Part shown: positions 55,466 to 64,000 of the stretch, one piece after another
How positions within the stretch are numbered: position 1 is the stretch's first letter
Layout: every line of letters starts with the position of its first letter
Source: Nelumbo lutea
Lineage: Eukaryota; Streptophyta; Magnoliopsida; Proteales; Nelumbonaceae
NCBI GenBank assembly: GCA_022828595.1
Contig: JAKGHH010000002.1
Location: forward strand, 66,684,383 to 66,748,382
Reading direction: 5' to 3'
DNA length: 64,000 nucleotides
The notes under the pieces: model-generated
Database searches by the model: none
Seen by the model: only the letters and a program-made list of their open reading frames with translations
Told to the model about the DNA's origin: nothing
Program-made: the position numbers and the translations under genes

Positions 55466-55557
55466 GGCTGTGTTTGGTTTGAAAGAAAAAGTAGAAAAAA
55501 TAGATTTACAAACTTTGTATAGGTTTCCCTTCCTTTTCCTTGAAACCAAGCATAGCC
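55466..55557. mobile_element. Tourist-like MITE 1
   Basis: 92 bases with imperfect terminal inverted repeats (GGCTGTGTTTGGTTTGAAAG at the left, its near complement ending AAACCAAGCATAGCC at the right). It is flanked by the three-base duplication tta (55463-55465 and 55558-55560). TTA duplications and such ends indicate a PIF/Harbinger-derived MITE. Confidence 0.7.
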
Positions 55558-55560
55558 TTA

Positions 55561-56110
55561 AGGAGTGGAGACGAGCGGTGTCTGCCTTGCACCAAACCAA
55601 CCCCACATTAAAAAAGACAAAGAATACCCTTGACAGCTTAATGAAACCATGCAAAATAAAAGGCGTGATAGTAGATATGTTTTTCTGTTTAACCTTCCTG
55701 TTTTAACGCAAGCCTTAAAATATCAGCACCTGACCTCTCCCCTACTCTGAAGAGATGAAAATGTAACAAATGCATGCATGTATCACCTAACTCAATTCCA
55801 TACAACTGATCTGCAAATAATACAAATCTTGGGGCTATTGTTTGGAAGAATGGAAGGTACCTCATGATAGGCAGGCAAAGGTTTGCTATCCAATATCCGA
55901 ACGTCACTGATTCCAGAAAAACTCTCTGCATTGCAAGGAGCCTTGTCATCTCCATACAAGAAATGTGCTGATCAGCGATCATCCATAGAGGAGGAGAAAG
56001 ACAATGAAAAGATCCAATAATTTCTTTCTTTCTTTATTGTTGTTCAAAGTGTGTACTGTTAAGCTCAGTAACAAATAAGAATTCTCATTATTTGCATGAC
56101 CATTAAATTA
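55561..56110. other. Intergenic DNA, nothing recognised
   Basis: A 97-codon open frame on the minus strand (55689-55982) has no recognisable motif and no supporting context. The rest is AT-rich. Confidence 0.4.
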
Positions 56111-56114
56111 GCAG

Positions 56115-56486
56115 CCACCTTATAAAGACAAAGTGTCCCGTTCTCACACCAAAAAGCTAGCTGTTGGAATGTTGGAATGATTCGAATCGAACCCAAACAT
56201 TTAAGACCGTAACATTCTGCTATGCTTCTGTAGTCAACATCTCGGTGGCTTCACTTGCTGAAGTTTTTAGTCTGTTGGCAGATAGCCCTTTCCCTGTAAC
56301 AACTTTCATTCTGCTCCAGTTGCAGCCTTTTCTCTGTTCTAGATAGCCTTTCTTCCAAATAGTCCTCTCATCTTGAGACGTGGTGGTAGGCTCTGATACT
56401 ATTTAAGAAATATGCCAAAAGCCTTAAAACTGTTACGTTGGAATGTATTATTAAGTCCAGTCCTTCAATATTTAGGACTGTAGCAC
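56115..56486 (-). mobile_element. Probable TRIM (miniature LTR element)
   Basis: Minus orientation. A 5' terminal repeat of about 85 bases begins TGCTACAGTCCTAAATATT at 56486. A primer binding site-like TAGTATCAGAGCC at about 56389-56401 follows, one mismatch from the Met tRNA type. After an internal part of roughly 175 bases without coding capacity, a second terminal repeat begins TGTTACGGTCTTAAATGTT at 56214. The two repeats are clearly related but diverged. The left end is approximate, and no target duplication was seen. Confidence 0.5.
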
Positions 56487-59400
56487 AATTCGTCAAAGAT
56501 ACAGTAGGAGAATTTGCACAGTTTATTAATATTGCCAAGACACAACATCTCCAGATGCATTCAAGTTTTTGTCCAGCTTGGGAAACTGGTTGATAGAATC
56601 TCCGGGATTATTCAGAGAAAGTTCCCACCATTTCTTTACAATTTTGATCAGCTAGATGTAGACGCTGCCACACAAGTACCAACACTTGACATAGAATTAG
56701 CTAGAATGTAAGGGTAGAGGGATATATCTTAAGATCTTCTATGGAATAATTCTCGGGCTCCCTCTGTTCTTTACAAATAGAATTGGAGCTCGTCTTAATT
56801 TAGACCAGGCGGATATTAAAGGCAGGTTTGTTTAAACTTAAAACATTACTTTCTTAGCGCAAATATACCACCAGTATAGGGTAAAAAAGAAGAGGTAAAT
56901 AGTGTCCTTTATGCTCCCAAATGTATTTTGATGGAAAGTTTTATGGAGTAGTTGATGTTGTTCAACTAGAATAGTTGTCTACCCACAGAAAGCTGACTGA
57001 AGAAGGAATTACAGAGTTTCAGAAAATTGGCATTACCATTTACCATTGCTCCAACCTTGTCAATTAAACGAGATAAAAGAGAGAATAAGGAGTAATTAAC
57101 TTAATGGAGCAAGCACAAGCAGTCATTCAAATAACAATGCCAGAAACATATATAGCCTAACTCAATCGGCTGTCACATTTTTGGTCTCAACTCAACCTTA
57201 ATTTGGCTTGTCACTAATGCTAGAGACATCGAACATGTGTACTCGCTCAAATAACAAAAGGACAAAATGTAACCAAGGATTTTGTACAAATACAGGGGTT
57301 GATAGGTGTTGTTAAACCTTGCTCTTTTGTGATCTCAGGGCTCCGTACATGGCCAAAGGTTGTCTGGAAAACTGGAAACTAGTCCAAAGTCCAAACTCAA
57401 GACTTGGGCCTGGACTTTCTTATTTCTTTTTGTTATAGAACTCAAATAAAGGCCCAGTCTGCTGACTCCATTATATTATATATTAGCAAAACTCAAAAGA
57501 AGAAGAAAAAAAGAAAAAAGAAAAAGAGTTAAGTAAAGCCCATTCAATTCATATATTAGGTCCTAATGCTAGGGATAATACCACCAATGCCGGGCTATGT
57601 CTATGCTCACCGTTAAACCAGGTTTACCTGGTGCGGGCTGTGCGGCCATTATCGAAGGCCCCACCCAGTGATTCGGGTACGAAAACCAGGGCTGAAATTT
57701 TGCAGTGCAATCGCAAACTGGCATATTAATAATTAATTAATTAATGGTTATGGGTAAAAAAGAAAGAGAACCCTAAACCTAAAGGCTTATGTGAGGAGTC
57801 CCATTATACATGGTAACTTGCAATTTGATTCTTGGAGGACTACAATTAAAGCAGAAAAAAAGGCGTATGAGAGAGGGGGGAGGGCGGAGGGGCTATATTA
57901 TTATATATGATTGAGATTGAGCTTTCTATGATGATTGATGAGAAAGGTAAGGACTGTGAAGAGAGAAGCCCAACTATTTAAACATTTGTCAGAAAGAGAA
58001 GCGAACCACACGGACACGGCCGGTGGAGCTGCAAATCGATCCCAAAACAAAAACGATGCAGTGTTCAGGTGTTTAGGTTACTGACTCTTGAATTTTGGTC
58101 TTGATTGTTTGCTGTCTTATGTGCAATTTGCAGGCTACATGCATAGCCCTATGACTCTATGAGGTTCAACATCTTCCAGTTCCAAATCTGAAGAATTTAT
58201 ACACTCTATTGGGCATGGGCCCTTGGGCCGAATCCCATCAAATTTTGACAAATGCTCAACCCAAGCCAAAGCCTGCTAATGTGGATAAAGACCTATCACA
58301 CTCATTCTTACAACATACAGAATATTTATGGTTCTATATATGTTTATCTTTTTTCCAGTTTTCATGGAAAAGAATGTTAGATTAATTGATGGCTTTTTTG
58401 GGAAATGCAAAGGCATTGAAGTGGATGAAAGAAGTGAAGGAGAAATTGGCCTTCTTTGGTGGCCCAGTTCTTGCATTTTGGGATGGAGTCCATAGTAAGC
58501 CAGACATTGGACCTGCTATGATTTATGGACTGCCCATAAAGCTGTATTGTGTGAATTTGTCTCTACATTATAAAAAACTTTTAATGACAGTCGAATGGTA
58601 ACTACACAAGCACATATATTCGAGTAAATGAGGGGGTTTTTGAATCATTCAACTGACAAATGGGAGCCATGTGACCACCGTATATATTTGTCAGTCATTT
58701 TGGTTTGGCAGCATGTCTGTTTTAGCTTATCGTAACCACTCCAAACCCTAAGTTCATCTTCTGAAATGGAGTAATTACCATAATACAGTTGACCTGGCTT
58801 GATCAGTTATTTTCTTTAAAGAAAAATCAAGAGAGAGAGAGAGAATAATGCTAGGAGACACTGGTAGAATCCCAGAAGAAAACCATGGGACAGATTCATC
58901 GGTTGTCTTATTGGATAGAATCTTTCTAAAAGATTAAAACTGGGCTGGACTGAGAATAGCAGGCATGATTAAAACCCCACTTGGGGACCACCCTAGGAGG
59001 CCGCAGGCTGAAGAGACACCGTGCAAATTGCCAAGGACAATATTCGCATGCAGAGGCCCAACTGTGGGGTTTCGGGGAACATTTAATCCTTTTTACTCCG
59101 GACAAACGTACCCTAAAAGTCTCCCAGAACGGACGAATTGACCCTGATTGCACTGAACCAGCAAGGTCCTTTGGCTTCCTAAGACAAGCTCGTCTAACAA
59201 ACTTCGATCAGATCAGATTGTAGGGCTGGACTAGGGCAGACGGCTCGCTTCTGGCCCATGGAGATTGGAGGGAGGAGTGGTGGTGGAGGGCATACACTTC
59301 ATTCGCCTGAAACATGGACCATTGGACTAAAGTGATTGCCAAATCTAGCTCATTTCTACCCCATTACATCTGAAAATTGAAGGGATATGAATTTGATCCA

Positions 59401-60870
59401 ATCATCAAGATCAGGTGTGCCTTTAAAATACTAAGGAGGTGTTTTTTTTTTTTTTTTCTGTCGTTGCAACGTTGCAGTTGTTTTTGTTTTGAAAAAAAAC
59501 AAAACACATATATTGGGCAAACGCCCTTAAACAAGTAATTTCTTTGCAGTTTGTGGCCCATATGGGAGGAATTAAAACTTTGTTTTGAGTTGCTTCAGCG
59601 CAGCTTCCTTGAAGAAGTTACTAACAGTAACAGAGGCAGAGAGCCATCCGTGTAAGGGGTGGCTGAATGAAATTGAGTTTGGGCTCTCCAGGCTTTTTTA
59701 CCGAATGTTGTTTGTTGCCCATTGGGCTTGAGCGTGAACAAGTATACAGGCGCACCCATTGGGCTTGTGGGCCCGTCTATTTTATGACCGGTGTTGAGTG
59801 TTGTCATGGGTTCCACAGCCTGCTACATTATAATGGGGGCTAAAGCATTCAGCTAATTTGAATTCATTATAATGGGGGCGTTGACGATAGAACATTAGAC
59901 ATTTTTGGTTGGTTAAACAAGCTCTGAAACCAGATCAAGTAACTGTTCAACCTGGATGAGGTCCCTGAATAGGCTTTTATTCTAACACTGATAATGAATA
60001 ACGGAAAAAAAAATCGCAATTATTGAGAGAGAAAGGGAGAGAGTGTTAATTTTGGGATCTTTAGACATGAAAGAATTAATCTATTCTCAATAAATATGTT
60101 AAAAGAGTGTGCCAGCTTCCACTTCCATAAGGAGTGCTCATGCAAAAGGAGACTAGTACAGATGTGACTCTGTATCATCTAAGATACGCTCCCGACATGA
60201 AAATCCCATATGCCACCTCTTCCCCTCTTAATTTCTTTTTTTTTTTTTTTAATACATAAACATTATAGCTTATCTACGATAAATTGATAATTAATTAGTA
60301 GTATAGGTCTACAAGTTAAACTAATAAATTCCCATTTGAAGTCACTCGGGCTTTAAGATTATAATTATTTCAACGATCTTGAGATCATTTGAAGATGGTC
60401 TATACTTGTGCAGTTCCTTGGCATCCCTTTGCCAACCTGTACATGTTCTCTTCCTACTTGTAACAAGTGGGAAATAGCAATCATAATGTTGCTTTGATTA
60501 TTTCATGCCACGTAAGGATGGCAATTTTTCCCATCTCCTTTGGCACTCAGAATTTTCTATCCACCCTCTATCCATTCACGGCAGGTAGAGAGTGGGTAGG
60601 AAAAGTTTATAGGAAATCTGGGCTCCTTCTCTGGGTATCCAGCCTCCATCCTCCCTAAAACATAGGGAGTGAGGAGTGAAGTCCTTGCCCCACCCGATTC
60701 CAATTATATATATCTATCTATATTTATATATATCCAAAAAATATTTAATTATTATTTATATTTTAAATAAAATTATTTTTTAAAAAATATTATTAATTAA
60801 AAATTTTCAGAGATTTAAACCCTGTGGCAAACTTGTCTCTAACATGGATAGCATCATGTATGGACATTTA
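56487..60870. other. Intergenic DNA, no gene recognised
   Basis: About 4.4 kb, mostly AT-rich with simple runs (GA near 58833-58846, T-runs at 59443-59457 and 60236-60251). Short open frames such as 58386-58601 and 58981-59223 lack recognisable domains. A 14-base direct repeat attataatgggggc occurs at about 59827 and 59868. I see no tRNA or other RNA gene. Confidence 0.45.
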
Positions 60871-60979
60871 GGTTATGTTTGGTTTGAAGGAAAACATAGA
60901 AAAACCTCTACAAATCTTGTATTGGCTTTCCTGTCCTTCCTTTCTATTTCTTACCTTTTCCTTCAAACAAAACATAAAA
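60871..60979. mobile_element. Tourist-like MITE 2
   Basis: About 109 bases with ends ggttatgtttggtttgaagg and, in reverse, ccttcaaacaaaacataa, preceded by tta. It has the same end design as MITE 1 (ATGTTTGGTTTGAAG-type). The right end has decayed, so the right-hand duplication is unclear. Confidence 0.55.
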
Positions 60980-62195
60980 TCTGAGTTGGGGATAGGAATA
61001 TGATCCCCGTTGCCATTACTCCACTACAAACATTATATGGAAATTAATTATTTCACTTCCATTTTTCAAAAGCGTCTTCTCTTAGAATTTATAGAGAAAG
61101 GTGATTTCAAAAATTAAGAGATAGATCTCTTAGTCCATCAAATAAGTGGTGCTGCTACTGACACCATCTCTTAGATACAAAAACTCGTGGTTGGTGGTTT
61201 TGTTCATCCAAAAGGATAATGGTGCGCATTTCTATGAGTCTGAACGGTTGAGTGTTGATGTTTAATTCTCGTTGAAATAAGCCGAACTAAAGAATATTAA
61301 CTAAGAATCAAGTGACTTAAACAGATTAAAATGAACACAGTGTGTGTGGTACGTTTGTCCAGAACCAGAGTAGTTCGTCAGCATATTTTAGATACTTCTG
61401 CATTGCTAGCTACAGTACTGGGTGAAAGGACAGATGGTATATATCAGCACTTCGTCTAGGGATCTATATTTGGAAATTAAGAAGACAAATTTCAGCACCA
61501 CACAATTTGCAATTTGATTGGGTTGACAAGGAAAAATATCATTTAAGGGAGCATTTCAATCAAAACGCTTCAATATTTATTCTCATAAAGATGCATGAAT
61601 GAATTCTTTATCTCTGCTGCCATGCATGCCAGAAATTAATAGAAATTTACACCAGCTTGATCAATCTCCTGCACTTTTGTTTAAGATGTCCGGCCTCGAT
61701 CGGTTATAAATAAAAGTGATGTTAAAGCAAATGAAGTAGAACATTCTCATGAGACCCCATTCACATGTTTTTTTATCATAATCTCCCTCAAATTTGCTAC
61801 TCAGGGGATTTTCTTCCGTTCAAGCCTATTGGTTAGCTTAAGGGTCTATTCCTGTGTGGGTGTGGTATCAAATTAAGGTCGTCATATTTGGTCAGAACAA
61901 GAATTTTTTTAGAAGAAAAGGGTTTTAATCTTTTTTTTTTTTTTTTTTGCCATTTTTCATGAAAACAATGGTTCCTTCACATATTAATGGCTGTAAGTCA
62001 TGACTTCTATAGTGGTTTTGTGGATTTTGGTTTAAAATTTGCGATCAAAACAGTATTGGATAAATTAGTTATATAGAAGATTAATTAATATTTTGCTTCA
62101 TTAGATAAATTACTCGGCCTACATGAAAAAAAAAGAAAATTTGGCAAAAGATAAGCAAAGGATAACAAGAGATTTTCCTCTTTTGGTTTTCACTA
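60980..62195. other. Intergenic DNA downstream of the HLH gene
   Basis: 3' flank of the gene on the minus strand, AT-rich, with a T-run at 61931-61949. No coding sequence seen. No clear AATAAA polyadenylation signal was found on the minus strand just after the stop. Confidence 0.45.
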
Positions 62196-62625
62196 CTATT
62201 GTTCTTGCTCATTACTTTCACTCCAGCTCTTGATAGCTTGCAACACTGCTCGTTTCACCATTTGAGCATCTATGCTTTCAACTTGTCCTTGACTCTGAAA
62301 ATGGATATATAAAATCCGCTTCAGTGGCATTCCTTGAGAAATAAATATATACAAAGACAATTAACACATGTACATATAATAGACATGCAATCATGGGCAC
62401 GTGTAGGATCATATATATATATATATATATATAACAATCAAAATGTGATTGATCATGCAGTAGTACTCATCTAAAAGCATGATTCATACAAAAATGTATC
62501 CATCCATATAAACATACATATTACATGCGGCAGCCAGTAAGGTAGGGTCCCAATATACGGATTTAGATGGAAGTCTGCAATTGAAATTCTGTCTTAATGC
62601 TAACCACCCATTATTTTGTCCCTCC

Positions 62626-62660
<35 letters not shown>

Positions 62661-63972
62661 TGTGTGTGTAGTTGGAATACCGATAAATTTAGGCAGAGAA
62701 GCCACTCGGTGAAGCAAAACCTCACACGTGATATTTGTTTGAACGTATACGGTTGGTGTTAGAGGTGTAGACAGTTTGTCATTCTTTACAGGAATCGTCT
62801 GTGATGATATGCTAGAGAGAGAAATAAGTTGGTTGTGTAAAATAGAAAACATATATAGATAGAAAGAGTTCACATTCTTACTTCTCCACCAACTGCTTCT
62901 AGACGAAAACTGTCCGTACAAGAAACTCTGGCTTCCAGCACGTTGAGGCCCAGCTCCTCAAAGGCTTCTAATATCGAGACAAGCAAACCGGGGCAACTCT
63001 TCTCTGAAAACACATTGATTAAAAAACCTTTTTCTACGGTTTCTACTGTGACCTGCCATGAATTATAAAATCGGAATTTAAATACAGGTTTTGTCACTTT
63101 GAATTTATATATATAGAAATAAACAAAGACAGAGACAAAGTTAAATATTGAAATTATTAAGACAGAATTAACAGAGGAAAGCTAACAATAAAAAGAACTG
63201 ATTGGAGCGTACCACTGGCAATGGATTTTGGCAATTGGAGTTCTGCGCATTTGCAATATCTTGATTCAGTCTTTCTACCTTTTGCTTCAACTCTTCTATA
63301 TACTTGGATGCGTCCACTATAATTGAAGTTTTGTTGAGCTGCCACCGATGCACACAAAGGAAATAGTATATTAGATGCATGGTAATTGCACCAATAGCTT
63401 GGCTGGATTTTTCTTCTCCCTTTCAATGATTTCTTTACTTTTCCCTTGTAAACTAAATAGGGTAGCTATCTACATCTCTTCTTTTCCTTTCTCTTGTTGA
63501 CAGATTTCCAAACTAGATTGCAAAATCCCGAAAATATAAACTTTGGTATACAAATTTTCTCTCGTGTAACATAATTAAAGATTATCTTAGATTTCAGGTT
63601 TTATTCTCCTTTGCTATAATATTATATGTTTATTGTTATTTCCCATATGTTTCACAAAGAAAATGGAAGAAAATAAGATAGAGAAGGAAACAGTTAAGTT
63701 AGAGAGAGAGAAAGATGTTCAACCAATCGCAAAGGAATTTTCAATTTTCTTCCGAGAATGTTCTTTCAGATATACGTGAATATAGAGAAAAAGAAAAACC
63801 AGAACAGGGATTGCTATCAACGACATGCAAAGACAAAGAAAACCCAAAGGAGAATGCTAATTGAAACAAACGTTCAGAAATACAGAGAAATTACTGCGCG
63901 AGAGTTTGTAACGGAACGAAGTAGTTGAAGCTTCTCATACAAAGCAGCCCTCTTGTGCTCCCTCGAAACCAT
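62196..63972 (-). CDS. HLH/ACT-like transcription regulator, SCREAM-like/AT2G40435 type
   Basis: Four exons on the minus strand: 63895-63972, 63213-63338, 62882-63052 and 62196-62294 (26, 42, 57 and 32 codons plus TAG). All introns are GT-AG in phase 0, giving 157 residues. It starts MVSREHKRAALYEKLQLLRS (short basic region and helix 1). Exon 2 has NKTSIIVDASKYIEELKQKV (loop and helix 2). Exon 3 has VTVETVEKGFLINVFSEKSC and the rest of an ACT-like fold. Exon 4 ends with AQMVKRAVLQAIKSWSE. This matches the small plant HLH proteins related to Arabidopsis AT2G40435/AT3G56220. The basic region lacks the usual E-R-x-R-R, so it may act as a nuclear dimerisation partner rather than bind DNA by itself (inference). 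The promoter lies beyond the window. Confidence 0.92.
62411..62433. repeat. AT microsatellite in intron 3
   Basis: About 11 AT units within the third intron (62295-62881) of the HLH gene. Confidence 0.85.
62631..62668. repeat. AT then GT microsatellite in intron 3
   Basis: AT run (62631-62656) followed by a short GT run in the third intron of the HLH gene. It is likely length-variable between individuals. Confidence 0.85.
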
Positions 63973-64000
63973 CTCTTTCTTTCTCCCTCTCCTTCTCTCT
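63973..64000 (-). other. 5' leader of the HLH gene
   Basis: Purine-rich AG sequence on the minus strand immediately upstream of the ATG (CT-rich on the plus strand), as often seen in plant 5' untranslated regions. It runs off the window. Confidence 0.5.

Noticed and set aside
55689..55982. 97-codon minus-strand open frame
   Set aside because: Balanced composition but no family resemblance that I recognise and no exon context. I could not support a gene.
58386..58601. 71-codon open frame MAFLGNAKALKWMKE
   Set aside because: Looks protein-like but has no known domain and no gene-like neighbours. Kept as unrecognised.
61701..61725. ttataaata as a promoter
   Set aside because: No gene starts after it on the plus strand. 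Such motifs are frequent by chance in AT-rich DNA.
62484..62921. 145-codon minus-strand open frame near the HLH gene
   Set aside because: It lies mostly in intron 3 and reads through an AT microsatellite. The splice signals and protein family place the exons elsewhere.

Overview
This window is nuclear DNA of a flowering plant. It is dominated by nested LTR retrotransposons, and one host gene with introns lies at the right end. The plant assignment rests on the element types (Tork/Angela-like Copia, Athila-type and Tat-type Ty3/Gypsy), on plant-type primer binding sites, and on a plant bHLH/ACT-type regulator gene with GT-AG introns. I cannot name the species.

Left nest (1-36633). Letters are my own labels. 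Copia A (minus, 1-2613) is a decayed fragment. It is interrupted by Athila B (minus, 2614-26663). The 3' LTR of B is split by Athila C (plus, 3963-22244, target duplication aaact). The reverse transcriptase region of C is split by Copia D (minus, 7186-16697, target duplication tttag, two nearly identical 1.92-kb LTRs). The 5' LTR of B is cut at 26663 by Athila E (plus, 26664-36633). E has a complete gag-to-integrase region, but a 100-N scaffold gap (36634-36733) removes its 3' end. By LTR similarity and nesting the order of insertion is A, then B, then C, then D. E also postdates B.

Right nest (36734-about 54190). A minus-oriented Tat-type element F has a gag remnant and a plus-strand (antisense) accessory gene, but no recognisable pol. 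It is interrupted by a probable solo LTR G (38731-40688) and by a full-length plus-oriented Tat element H (41864-52047, target duplication acaac). H has gag, protease, reverse transcriptase and two RNase H domains. Its integrase core is deleted, and it carries its own antisense accessory gene (48806-50719). The antisense genes of F and H share a domain, an upstream TATA box and two predicted small introns each.

Right flank (54200-64000). This is AT-rich intergenic DNA with a diverged TTGGAT-rich duplication, two small Tourist-like MITEs, a probable miniature LTR element (TRIM) and microsatellites. It ends in a complete four-exon minus-strand gene (62196-63972) for a 157-residue HLH protein with a C-terminal ACT-like domain.

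Apart from the HLH gene, the coding material is retrotransposon pol/gag in various stages of decay. The observations most worth checking are a repeated stem-loop with compensatory base changes in the 3' noncoding region of two different Athila elements, and the spliced, separately promoted antisense gene shared by the two Tat elements.
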